Positions 48,805-58,065 of a stretch of 64,000 nucleotides of DNA are shown here, one piece after another. The notes beneath the pieces are model-generated. The model worked only from the letters and a program-made list of their open reading frames with translations, did not search any database and was not told where the DNA came from. Source of the DNA: Thalassovita aquimarina. GTDB taxonomy: Bacteria; Pseudomonadota; Alphaproteobacteria; Rhodobacterales; Rhodobacteraceae. Each line of letters begins with the position of its first letter. Positions within the stretch are counted from its first letter, which is position 1. Made by a program: the position numbers and the translations under genes. The DNA is taken from assembly GCF_018219815.1 (NCBI RefSeq), contig NZ_JADMKU010000003.1, forward strand, positions 124,001-188,000, read 5' to 3'.

Positions 48805-50361
48805 TTAGTCGACTACGAGGTCACCGAAGTACGGGAAGTTCAGAGCGTTCACGATAGCATCCGCGTGGACACCTTCGCGCGCACCCCAGGCAAGGTTCTG
48901 CCAGTGCAGCGGGATGAAGGCGGCTTCGTTATACAGGATGCCTTCCAGCTGCTTCAGCATCTCGGCGCGTTTTGCCGGGTCGGTTTCGCTGTTGGACGCG
49001 GCCATCAGCGCATCCGCTTCGGTGCTGCAGTAGTTGCCCGAGTTGTACTGACCGTTGCCGGTCTCTTTGCTCGGGCAGGCGCTCAGGAACTGGTGGAAGT
49101 TCGCGCTGTCCTCGGTGTCCGAGTGCCAGCCGATCATCATCATGTCCGCGGCGCGCTCGTCGAACTTGGGCCAGTATTGCGCCTTGGGCATCGCCTGCAG
49201 GTCAACCTTGATGTTGATCTTCGACAGCATCGAGGCCACGGCCTGAGCGATCTTGTCGTCGTTCACATAGCGGTTGTTGGGCGCCATCATAGTGATCGAG
49301 AAACCGTCCGCGTAACCCGCTTCGGCCATCAGGGCCTTGGCTTTTTCCAGATCGTAGCGCGGAGTCAGGGCCGGATCGTGGCCAAGGTAGCCAGCCGGCG
49401 AAGCCTGGGCTGCCACGGTGCCGAAGCCGCGCATGATGCGATCGACGATACCGGCGTTGTTCACCGCATAGTCGATGGCCTGACGCACGCGCTTGTCCTT
49501 GAACGCCTCGACCCGTTCCTGGTTCATCTGGAAGGTGATGATCCGGGTGCCGGGCATGGTGATCAGGTTCACGCCTTCAGCATCCTCGATCCGCTTGAGG
49601 TCGGTCGGCGGCACCGGTGCGATGAAATCCACGTCCCCGGACAGAAGCGCGGCCACACGGGTCGGGTCTTCCTTGATCGGGGTCAGGACGATCTTGTCGA
49701 CATTGCCCTTGGACGCCTTGTCCCAGTAACCGTCAAAGCGGTCGAACACCATCTTCACGCCCTGCTCACGCTCGGACACGACGAAGGGACCGGTGCCCGA
49801 CACGTTGCGCGACGCGAAGCTGTCGCCGTGCTTGACCAGTTCGGACTTGTCTTTGCCGTCTTCAGTGGTGCCGGTGTAGAAGGCGCTGTCCATCGGGAAG
49901 ATGTAAGTCGCGGTGTGCAGCACCAGCGGATACGGTTCGGAGGTGATCAGGTCGAAGGTGTCTTCGTCGATCACCTTGAGGTCGCTGAACGGGCTGAAGA
50001 TGCCTTTGAAGTCCGGGCTTTCCTTGAGCCGGTCAAAGGTCCATTCGACGTCCGCCGCGGTCAGTTCGTTGCCGCTGTGGAATTTCACGCCGTCGCGCAG
50101 ATGGAAACGCGTGGTCGTACTGTCGATCTGTTCCCAGCTTTCGGCCAGCCGAGGTTCGAACTGCAGGTCCTGAGTCCAGCGCACCAGCGGATCAAACACC
50201 ATATGCGACAGCTGCAGCGTACCACCGGAAAGCTGTTCATGCGGGTCGAGCGAAACAGGGTCGGCGTCATAAGCGACTTTGACCGTGGTTTCCGCGTTGG
50301 CGACGCCTGCGAACGCACCTACCAGTGCGACAGCCGCAGCCATACGTAACGGTTTATTCAT
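48805..50361 (-). CDS. Peptide ABC importer substrate-binding protein (DppA/SBP_bac_5 family)
   Basis: A 518-aa periplasmic binding protein: signal peptide (about 1-24, ending ANA), then a family 5 solute-binding domain with DPVSLDPHEQLSGGT, FEPRLAESWEQ, RDGVKFHSGNELTAADVEWTFDR. It delivers di- or oligopeptides (or other family 5 ligands such as opines or nickel chelates) to the permeases encoded downstream. The start is the ATG at 50359-50361 with GGAGG seven bases upstream. A strong terminator follows, so the binding protein should be made in excess of the membrane parts. Confidence 0.93.
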   Translation of the reverse strand: MNKPLRMAAAVALVGAFAGVANAETTVKVAYDADPVSLDPHEQLSGGTLQLSHMVFDPLVRWTQDLQFEPRLAESWEQIDSTTTRFHLRDGVKFHSGNELTAADVEWTFDRLKESPDFKGIFSPFSDLKVIDEDTFDLITSEPYPLVLHTATYIFPMDSAFYTGTTEDGKDKSELVKHGDSFASRNVSGTGPFVVSEREQGVKMVFDRFDGYWDKASKGNVDKIVLTPIKEDPTRVAALLSGDVDFIAPVPPTDLKRIEDAEGVNLITMPGTRIITFQMNQERVEAFKDKRVRQAIDYAVNNAGIVDRIMRGFGTVAAQASPAGYLGHDPALTPRYDLEKAKALMAEAGYADGFSITMMAPNNRYVNDDKIAQAVASMLSKINIKVDLQAMPKAQYWPKFDERAADMMMIGWHSDTEDSANFHQFLSACPSKETGNGQYNSGNYCSTEADALMAASNSETDPAKRAEMLKQLEGILYNEAAFIPLHWQNLAWGAREGVHADAIVNALNFPYFGDLVVD

Positions 50362-50661
50362 TCCATTTCCTCCATGTAGGGCCAATATCTTTCCTCAAAG
50401 TTTGGTGGCGGGACCCTATTCCAATCCCTCGGAGGTCCACCAATGCCAATTTCATATTGCCCATGCAAAACGAACATGATGGAAAAACACATGTTCTTTC
50501 AGTTGCTTGCGCCTGCCTTTGCGCGGGTTTCGCATCTTGCGGCCCGGCAACGCATCCGGGTGCCGGGCATGGGTTCTTGAGATTTGTCGCTGAATGTCAC
50601 GCCGAGTGAGGCCCGGTTTGCGGCTGAAGGCGCGGTCGCATCTGGCCCCGCGCGAACCGGT
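50362..50661. other. Intergenic region upstream of the first binding-protein gene
   Basis: 300 bases without a credible gene. It holds the promoter of the minus-strand binding-protein gene, an inverted repeat GAACAT (50472-50477) / ATGTTC (50491-50496) with a 13-base spacer that could be an operator, and a perfect hairpin GCCCGGCA (50542-50549) / TGCCGGGC (50561-50568) without T-tract, which may end the second LysR transcript. No promoter box could be placed with confidence. Confidence 0.45.
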
Positions 50662-51582
50662 TCAGGCCTTCTCTGAAAACGGATCGGTTGGGGTGTTCAA
50701 CCGCACATGCCGGATGAAGGCGCGCGCGATGCGTGGCAGCGGGCGCTGGTCGGAAACCGCGAAATAGCTGCGATAGATCATCGGCACGTCAAAAGGGCGG
50801 AAGGTCATTTCGCTGCCGCGATAATGGACCGCCGGGAACGGGTTGACCACCGACACGCCCAGCCCCTCCTTGGCCAGGTCCATCGCCGCGAAAGTGGTCG
50901 AAACCTCGGCGACGATTTCGGGATGCGCCCCCGCTTCGAGCAGGATCTTGTCGAGCTGCGCCCGGCGGGCGTGACGGTGGGTGAGCGCGATCATCCGGTG
51001 GCCGTCGAGATCGCTGGGCGAAATGGTTTCAAGGCTGCTCAGCGGGTGATCAGATGCCATCGCGCAGACCACCGAGGATACCCGGTAGGGGATCATGCGC
51101 AGCCCCGCGCGCGACATCTCGACCCTGATAATGCCGAGGTCGAAACGATCCTCCACCAGCCCGCGGATCACCTCGTCCGAGGTGTTCACCTCGAGGCTGA
51201 CAAAGAAATGCGGATTGGCCTTGAGAAAGCCGGTCACCAGCGACACGAGGAAGCGATGTGCCAGCGAGGGCGGCGCGATCAGGCGCAGGGTTTCGCGCAC
51301 CGCCGTGGGAGGAGCGTCGATCCGGTCCAGAGCCTCGAACAGCGAATCGAGGCGGCGGTTCAGCCGGATCGCTTCGGCGGTGGGGCGCAGCCGGCCGGCT
51401 TCGCGCTCGAACAGTATGCGGCCGGTGCGCGCTTCAAGGCTGGCAACCGCACGGCTGACTGCCGATTGCGTCAGTCCCAGCCGCCGCGCCGCCGCGGTGG
51501 CGGTGCCGCTTTCCATCATCGCACGCAACGCCTGATACTCCGACAGGCTGTGACCCGCATGGCGCGCCATATCGCCCTTCAT
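50662..51582 (-). CDS. LysR-family regulator divergent from the second peptide-utilisation operon
   Basis: A 306-aa LysR regulator: HTH near residues 17-64 (TAAARRLGLTQSAVSRAVASLE) and a C-terminal effector-binding domain. It resembles regulators of amino acid or opine catabolism, but the ligand is unknown. Its start faces the dipeptidase gene across 115 bases containing LysR-type half sites, so it most likely controls the dipeptidase-transporter operon and itself. GAGAG precedes the ATG. Confidence 0.88.
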   Translation of the reverse strand: MKGDMARHAGHSLSEYQALRAMMESGTATAAARRLGLTQSAVSRAVASLEARTGRILFEREAGRLRPTAEAIRLNRRLDSLFEALDRIDAPPTAVRETLRLIAPPSLAHRFLVSLVTGFLKANPHFFVSLEVNTSDEVIRGLVEDRFDLGIIRVEMSRAGLRMIPYRVSSVVCAMASDHPLSSLETISPSDLDGHRMIALTHRHARRAQLDKILLEAGAHPEIVAEVSTTFAAMDLAKEGLGVSVVNPFPAVHYRGSEMTFRPFDVPMIYRSYFAVSDQRPLPRIARAFIRHVRLNTPTDPFSEKA

Positions 51583-51587
51583 TTTCT

Positions 51588-51613
51588 CTCATGGGTGTAT
51601 GAGCATTACTCAT
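51588..51613. promoter_or_regulatory. LysR-type operator with three half sites
   Basis: CTCAT (51588-51592), N6, ATGAG (51599-51603), N5, CTCAT (51609-51613). The right pair forms a T-N11-A LysR box. It overlaps the LysR leader and lies about 85 bases upstream of the dipeptidase start. Confidence 0.6.
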
Positions 51614-51697
51614 GCTATTTCCGTTCGTCCATGATGAAAATGTCGCTACGCTGCTGTCTGTCAGTATCCCTGACCCGCTCACAAAACAGGAATTTCC

Positions 51698-52757
51698 GTG
51701 GCGCATCTCACCACTCCAGCCGTGTTCGACGGTCATAACGACGTTCTATTGAAACTTTACCGCGCGGGCGGCCCGGCGGCGGCCGACGGCTTCGTCACCG
51801 GCCTTGAGGGTCATATCGACCTGCCCCGCGCCGCCGAGGGCGGGTTCGGTGGCGGGTTTTTCGCCATCTATGTGCCCTCCGAGATCGACCTCGACGACAA
51901 GTTCGATCAGATGAACCAGCCCAGCTACGACTTGCCGCTGCCCGAGCCGATCGATTGGGAAGACGCCCTGCCGGTGGCGCTGAACCAGACCGCCATCCTG
52001 TTCCGGCTGGAAGAGCTGGGCGCGCTCAGGATCTGCCGCAGTGCCGCCGATATCCGCGAATGCCTGAATTCCGGCACCATGGCCGCCATCCTGCATATCG
52101 AGGGGGCCGAGGCGATCGACCCCCGAACTGAACACGCTGGATGTGCTGTATCACGCGGGCCTGCGCTCCATCGGGCCGGTCTGGAGCCGCACCACCCTGT
52201 TCGGCGAAGGCGTGCCCTTCCGCTATCCCAGCGACGGCGATACCGGCGGCGGGCTGACCGATCACGGGCTGCGGCTGGTCAAGCGCTGCAACGAATTGGG
52301 CATCATGATCGACCTGTCGCATCTGAACATGGCCGGGTTTTGGGACGTCGCGCGCCATTCCGATGCGCCGCTGGTCGCCACCCATTCCAATGCCCACGCG
52401 ATCACCCCGCATGCCCGCAACCTGACCGACGATCAGCTCGACGCGATCCGCGACAGCGATGGCATGGTGGGGCTGAATTTCGCCGTGGCCTTCCTGCGCG
52501 AGGACGGCCAGATGGCGGATACCGGCATCGACCAGATGCTGCGCCATCTCGATCACATGATCGGGCGGCTGGGCGAAACCCGGGTCGGGCTGGGATCGGA
52601 TTTCGACGGCGCGATGGTGCCGTCCGAAATCGGCTCGATTTCCGGGCTGCCCGCCATGCGCGCCGCGATGGGCGCGCATGGCTACGACGACGCGCTGATC
52701 GAGAAGCTGTGCCACGGCAACTGGCTGCGTGTCCTCGAAAAAACCTGGGGCGCTTAA
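51698..52757 (+). pseudogene. M19 membrane dipeptidase, +1 frameshift
   Basis: Two adjacent frames encode one renal-dipeptidase-type (M19) zinc peptidase. The first frame (codons 1-141) has the metal motif FDGHND (10-15) and GAEAID with the bridging Glu; the second has DLSHLN, ATHSNAH and GLGSDFDG. The break is at the five-C run 52120-52124: with four C the sequence reads DPELNTLDVLYHAG and joins the frames into a 352-aa protein of normal length. As it stands, the product is cut after the first third. GTG start after CAGGAA. It leads an operon with a peptide importer, so it should cleave imported or periplasmic dipeptides. Real mutation and sequence error are both possible. Confidence 0.85.
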
Positions 52758-52800
52758 GACCCCGGTGTCGAACTACCTTTTCAACAGGAGAGAACTGGAA

Positions 52801-54396
52801 ATGAATGCTTTTACGAAATTGATGTCCGGGGCCGCGCTGGGTCTGGCGCTGTCCGTCACCGGGCTTCCCGGTTTTGCCGCAACGCCTGCCAACATGCTGG
52901 TGATCGCCAACCGGATCGACGACATCACCACGCTGGACCCGGCGGAATCCTTTGAATTCGCGGGATCCGATGTCAGCCGCAACATCTATGGCAAGCTGAT
53001 CAACTTCGATCCGCTGAACCTCGACGCGGGCTATCAGCCCGACCTGGCCGAAAGCTGGGAAGTCTCGGAGGACGGCCGCACCATCACCTTCACCATGCGC
53101 GAGGGCGTCAAGTTCCATTCCGGCAATCCGGTGACCGCCGAGGATGCCGAATTTTCGCTGCGCCGCGCGGTGATCCTGAACAAGACCCCGGCCTTCATCC
53201 TGACCCAGTTCGGCTTCACCCCCGAAAACGTCGAGTAAACCATCCGCGCCGAGGGCAACAAGCTCAGCATCATCACCGACAAGCGCTACGCGACCTCCTT
53301 CGTGCTGAACTGCCTGACCGCCACCATAGGCGGCATCGTCGACAAGAAGCTGGTGATGGAACACGAGGTGGATGGCGATCTGGGCAACACCTGGCTGAAA
53401 ACCAACGCGGCGGGTTCCGGCGCTTACAAGCTGGTGAGCTGGAAACCGAATGAAGCGGTGACGCTGCAATCGAACCCCGATTTCTATCTCGGCGCTCCAG
53501 AGATGGAGCGCGTGATCGTCCGCCACATCCTGGAAAGCGCCACCCAGCGCCTGTTGCTGGAACGCGGCGACATCGACATCGCCCGCGACCTCAACCCCGA
53601 GGATGTCGCCGGCGCGCGCGCCGAAGACGGGATCAAGATTTCCGACGAACTCAAGGGCCGGCTGATGTATGTGTCGCTTGGTCAGCAGCATCCCGATCTG
53701 GCGAAACCGCAGGTGCGCCAGGCGATCAAGTACCTGATCGACTACGAGGGGATGCAGGACAGTTTCCTCAAGGGGCAGTACACCATCCACCAGAACTTCC
53801 TGCCGCTGACCTATCTCGGGTCGGTCAAGGAAAACCCGTTCTCGCTGAACGTGGAAAAGGCCAAGGCGCTGCTGGCGGAGGCAGGCGTTGACGGGCTGGA
53901 ACTGACCGCGGGCGTGCGCGAGGCGCAGGAACGCCTGGAAATCGCCCAGTCGCTGCAGAACACCTTTGCCCAGGCCGGGATCAAGCTGAACCTGACCGTC
54001 GGCACAGCCAAACAGGTCCTCGGCATGTACCGGGCGCGGGAACTGGACGTCTATATCGGCGCCTGGGGCCCGGATTACCCCGATCCGCAGACCAACGCCG
54101 GCACCTTCGCCTATAACCCCGACAACTCGAAAGAGGCGGGCCTGACCGGCCTTCTGGCATGGCGCAACAGCTGGAACACCGCCGGGCTGACCGAAAAGGT
54201 CGACGCCGCCGTGGTTGAGAACGACCGCGAAAAGCGGGCCCAGATGTATCACGAAATCCAGGCGACGTTCCGCGAAACCTCGCCCTTCGCCGTGATGTTC
54301 CAGAAGATCGAACAATCGGCGATGCGCGACAACGTGACGAACTTCTCCACCGGTCAGGCGATCACCGCGGCCTCTTACTGGCAGGTCACGAAGTAA
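52801..54396 (+). pseudogene. Peptide ABC importer substrate-binding protein (SBP_bac_5) with in-frame TAA
   Basis: Reads as a 531-residue family 5 binding protein: signal peptide (about 1-24), DDITTLDPAESFEF, YQPDLAESWEVSEDG, REGVKFHSGNPVTAEDAEFSLRR. Codon 146 (53236-53238) is TAA, inside ENVE*TIRAEGNK; the same frame continues in full homology to 54396, so a single base change (for example AAA to TAA) broke it. AGGAGAG precedes the ATG. The truncated product would be a fragment of domain I. The operon's permeases and ATPases are intact, so the lesion would silence import unless the stop is an error or is read through. Confidence 0.85.
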
Positions 54397-55455
54397 GTGT
54401 CGCTGGCAGAGCAAAACACGAAGGGGCGCCGCCCGGCGCTCCTTCCCCGCTGGCTGAAGCGGCCGGCCTATATGCTGGGGTTGATCGCGATCACCATGCT
54501 GGGCCTTCTTTTCGTGACATTCCTGATCGGCAGGGTGATGCCGATCGATCCCGTCCTGGCCATCGTCGGCGAACGCGCTTCGGCCGAAACCTATCAGCAG
54601 GTGTTCGAGGATCTCGGCCTCGACAAGCCGCTGCTGGTGCAGTTCGGTTATTACCTGTGGGACGTGCTGCACGGCGATTTCGGCGTCTCGCTGCTGACCG
54701 CGCATCCGGTGTCCGAAGACATCGGCCGGGTCTTTCCCGCCACGCTGGAGCTGGCGACACTGGGCACCCTGATGGGGGTGCTGCTGGGCGTGCCGTTGGG
54801 CGTCATCGCCGCCGTCAGTCGCGACAGCTGGATCGACCAGATCGCCCGCGTGGTGGCGCTGGTCGGCTATTCGATGCCGATCTTCTGGCTCGGGCTGATG
54901 GGGCTTCTGATCTTCTACGGCATTCTCGGCTGGGTCGGCGGACCGGGCCGGGTGGGCATTTCCTATGCCGACGTGGTGCCGCCGGTGACCGGCATGATCC
55001 TGATCGACAGCGCGCTGGACGGCAACTGGGACGTGTTCCGCGACGCGTTGAGCCACATCGTGCTGCCGGCCTCGCTGCTGGGCTATTACAGCCTGGCCTA
55101 TATCAGCCGCATGACCCGGTCCTTCATGCTGGAACAGCTGAGCGCCGAATACATCACCACCGCGCGGGTCAAGGGCATGTCCGAACGCGCGGTGATCTGG
55201 CGCCATGCCTTCCGCAACATCCGGGTGCAGCTGATCACAGTGATCGCGCTGAGCTATGCCAACCTGCTGGAAGGATCGGTGCTGACCGAGATCATCTTCG
55301 CCTGGCCGGGCATCGGATCTTACATCACCAATGCACTGCTGTCCGCGGACATGAGCGCGGTGCTGGGCGGCACCGTGGTGATAGGCCTGATCTTCATCAT
55401 CCTGAACGTCGGTTCCGACCTTCTTTACCGTTTCCTTGATCCGAGGGCGAAATGA
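54397..55455 (+). CDS. Peptide ABC importer permease, B subunit, second system
   Basis: A 352-aa permease: N-terminal anchor (about 24-45), long periplasmic loop (VMPIDPVLAIVGERASAET), a GDFGVSLLTAHPV motif, and the EAA loop TARVKGMSERAVIWRHAFRN. It starts with GTG directly after the binding-protein stop (no spacer), and overlaps the next gene by four bases. Together with the C subunit it forms the pore of the second importer. Confidence 0.92.
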   Translation: MSLAEQNTKGRRPALLPRWLKRPAYMLGLIAITMLGLLFVTFLIGRVMPIDPVLAIVGERASAETYQQVFEDLGLDKPLLVQFGYYLWDVLHGDFGVSLLTAHPVSEDIGRVFPATLELATLGTLMGVLLGVPLGVIAAVSRDSWIDQIARVVALVGYSMPIFWLGLMGLLIFYGILGWVGGPGRVGISYADVVPPVTGMILIDSALDGNWDVFRDALSHIVLPASLLGYYSLAYISRMTRSFMLEQLSAEYITTARVKGMSERAVIWRHAFRNIRVQLITVIALSYANLLEGSVLTEIIFAWPGIGSYITNALLSADMSAVLGGTVVIGLIFIILNVGSDLLYRFLDPRAK

Positions 55456-56366
55456 GCGATACCCAAACCGGCCTGCGTGACTGGCTGCTGACCGACACGC
55501 CGCGTTCGCGCCTGCAGGCGCGGCTGTCGGCGCTGTATCACGGCTGGCTGTCGTTCCGGTCGAATTCCCTGGCCATGTTCGGCCTTTCCATCCTTGTCGT
55601 CCTGCTGCTGGCGGCGGCGCTGGCGCCGTTGATCGCGCCGCATGATCCCTTCACCCAGGACCTCGCCAACCGGCTGAAGCCGCTGGGCGCCGAGGGCCAT
55701 CTTCTGGGCACGGATTCGCTGGGGCGGGATATCCTGTCGCGGCTGATCTACGGGTCGCGCATCACGCTTTACATCGTCACGCTGGTGGCGCTGATCGCGC
55801 CGCTGGCGGGGCTTCTGGTCGGCACTATCGCGGGCTATGCCGGTGGCTGGGTCGACGTCGTGCTGATGCGGATCACCGACATCTTCCTCGCCTTTCCGCG
55901 GCTGGTGCTGGCGCTGGCCTTCGTGGCGGCGCTTGGCGCCGGGATCGAAAACGCGGTGCTGGCGATTTCGCTGACCGCCTGGCCGCCCTATGCGCGGATC
56001 GCGCGGGCCGAAACGCTGACCATCCGCAATTCCGACTTCATCAGCGCGGTGCGGCTGCAGGGCGCCGGGCCGATCCGCATCATCACCAAACATATCTGGC
56101 CGCTCTGCATCTCGTCGTTGATCGTGCGGGTGACGCTGGACATGGCGGGCATCATCCTGGCCGCCGCCGGTCTGGGTTTCCTTGTCCTGGGTGCACAGCC
56201 GCCGAGCCCGGAATGGGGCGCGATGATTTCCGAAGGCCGCCGCTTCATCCTCGATCACTGGTGGGTGGCCACCATGCCGGGGCTAGCGATCTTCACTGTT
56301 TCGCTGGCCTTCAACCTGCTGGGTGACGGGCTGCGCGACGTATTGGACCCGAAGGACACGAAATGA
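55452..56366 (+). CDS. Peptide ABC importer permease, C subunit, second system
   Basis: A 304-aa permease with an N-terminal hydrophobic segment (about 38-60), GTDSLGRDILSRLIYGSR, and the EAA loop SAVRLQGAGPIRIITKHIWPL. It belongs to the DppC/OppC/GsiD group. It begins at an ATGA overlap with the B-subunit stop and overlaps the first ATPase gene by four bases, so the whole second system is tightly coupled. Confidence 0.92.
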   Translation: MSDTQTGLRDWLLTDTPRSRLQARLSALYHGWLSFRSNSLAMFGLSILVVLLLAAALAPLIAPHDPFTQDLANRLKPLGAEGHLLGTDSLGRDILSRLIYGSRITLYIVTLVALIAPLAGLLVGTIAGYAGGWVDVVLMRITDIFLAFPRLVLALAFVAALGAGIENAVLAISLTAWPPYARIARAETLTIRNSDFISAVRLQGAGPIRIITKHIWPLCISSLIVRVTLDMAGIILAAAGLGFLVLGAQPPSPEWGAMISEGRRFILDHWWVATMPGLAIFTVSLAFNLLGDGLRDVLDPKDTK

Positions 56367-57220
56367 CCGAACTACTGGACGTGAAAAACCTCTGGGTGCG
56401 TTTCCCCACCCGCAAGGGCGTGTTCGACGCGGTGCGCGGCGTGTCCTTCAAGCTGGGCCGCGAACGGCTGGGCATCGTCGGTGAAAGCGGTTCGGGCAAA
56501 TCGATGACCGGCCGCGCCATCCTGCGCCTGATCCGGGCACCGGGCGAGGTCGAGGCCGATTACATCAAGCTCGACGGCGAGGATTTGCTGACGAAATCCG
56601 AGGCCGAGATGCGCAAGATCCGCGGCGACCGGATTTCGATGGTGATGCAGGACCCGAAATTTTCGCTCAACCCGGTGATGACCATCGGCGAACAGTTGAT
56701 GGAGGCCTACCGGCTGCACGCCAAGGGCGGCAAGGCCGAGGCCCGCAAGAGGGCGCTGGAGATGCTCGAAGCGGTGTCGATCCGCGATCCCGAACGGGTC
56801 ATGCGCGCCTATCCGCACGAAGTGTCGGGCGGCATGGGTCAGCGGATCATGATCGCGATGATGCAGATTCCCGATCCCGACCTTCTGATAGCGGACGAAC
56901 CGACCTCGGCGCTGGACGTGTCAGTGCAGGGGCAGGTGCTGGAAATCATGGACAAGCTGGTGCGCGATCGCGGCATGGGATTGATCTTCATCAGCCATGA
57001 CCTGAACCTGGTGTCGCAGTTCTGCGACCGGGTGCTGATCATGTATGCCGGCCGCGTGGTGGAAACCTGCGATGCCGACAAGCTGCACAAGGCGAAACAC
57101 CCGTATACGCGCGGGCTGCTGAATTCGCTGCCCCGGTTCGACGCGCCGCAAAAGCGGCTTGAGGTGTTGCAACGCGATCCGGCCTGGGCCGAGGCGGCAA
57201 GCGTGGGGCCGGACACATGA
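56363..57220 (+). CDS. Peptide ABC importer ATPase, D subunit, second system
   Basis: A 285-aa ABC ATPase: Walker [10 protein letters not shown] (about 38-46), [12 protein letters not shown], signature VSGGMGQR (MGQ instead of the usual MRQ), Walker [13 protein letters not shown]. The C-terminal dipeptide extension is short and lacks the cysteine cluster present in the first importer, so it may differ in partner contacts. It overlaps the next ATPase gene by four bases. Confidence 0.9.
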   Translation: MTELLDVKNLWVRFPTRKGVFDAVRGVSFKLGRERLGIVGESGSGKSMTGRAILRLIRAPGEVEADYIKLDGEDLLTKSEAEMRKIRGDRISMVMQDPKFSLNPVMTIGEQLMEAYRLHAKGGKAEARKRALEMLEAVSIRDPERVMRAYPHEVSGGMGQRIMIAMMQIPDPDLLIADEPTSALDVSVQGQVLEIMDKLVRDRGMGLIFISHDLNLVSQFCDRVLIMYAGRVVETCDADKLHKAKHPYTRGLLNSLPRFDAPQKRLEVLQRDPAWAEAASVGPDT

Positions 57221-57984
57221 GCGCGCTGAGTTTTCAGGGGCTGAACGTCTGGTTCGGCGAGGGGCGCGATCATGTTGACGCGGTGAAGAACGCGACTTTC
57301 AAGGTCGCGCGCGGCGAAAGCTTCGGTCTTGTGGGCGAAAGCGGGTCGGGCAAGTCCACCATCATGCGGGCGCTGACCGGGCTGGCGCCGCATTGGTCGG
57401 GGCAGATGTCGGTGAATGGCCGCCCCGTCGGGCACCGGCGCGACAAGACGTTCTACAAGACCGTGCAGATGGTGTTTCAGGACCCTTACGCATCGCTGCA
57501 CCCGCGCCAGTCGGTCGACCAGACCTTGTCGGAAACGCTTCACCTGCACGGGTTCCGCGATATCGAACCGCGCATCGAAAAGCTGTTGGAGGATGTCGGG
57601 CTTGGCCCGTCTTTCCGTTTCCGCTATCCGCACCAGCTTTCGGGCGGGCAGCGGCAGCGGGTGGCGATCGCCCGGGCGCTGGCGCCCGAACCATCGATCC
57701 TTCTCCTGGACGAACCGACCTCGGCGCTCGATGTGTCGGTGCAGGCCGAGATACTGAACCTGCTGACCGACCTGCGCGCGGAACACGACCTGACCTTCCT
57801 GATGGTGTCGCATGACCTGGCCGTGGTCGCCCATATGTGCGAACGCATCGCGGTGATGCAGGCCGGCGATATCGTCGAGGTGATGAGCGTCGAGGACATG
57901 CGGGCGATGCAGCCCAGCCATCCCTACACCGCGCAACTTCTCGAGGCTTCGTTGGGTTACAGCCGCAGCGGCGCTGCAGGATAG
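57217..57984 (+). CDS. Peptide ABC importer ATPase, F subunit, second system
   Basis: A 255-aa ABC ATPase: Walker [10 protein letters not shown] (about 39-47), VFQDPYASLHPRQ, signature LSGGQRQR, Walker [12 protein letters not shown], and a brief C-terminal segment without the Cys-rich extension. It completes the second importer and is the last gene of the operon; the convergent polysaccharide-export permease gene ends 81 bases downstream. Confidence 0.9.
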   Translation: MSALSFQGLNVWFGEGRDHVDAVKNATFKVARGESFGLVGESGSGKSTIMRALTGLAPHWSGQMSVNGRPVGHRRDKTFYKTVQMVFQDPYASLHPRQSVDQTLSETLHLHGFRDIEPRIEKLLEDVGLGPSFRFRYPHQLSGGQRQRVAIARALAPEPSILLLDEPTSALDVSVQAEILNLLTDLRAEHDLTFLMVSHDLAVVAHMCERIAVMQAGDIVEVMSVEDMRAMQPSHPYTAQLLEASLGYSRSGAAG

Positions 57985-58065
57985 CGGGGTCATCATGCGC
58001 TGGCCGGAGCGGGGAAAAGCGTTCCGCCGGGGCGCAAGCGATCGCCCGTTTCCGCAGCTTCGTCC

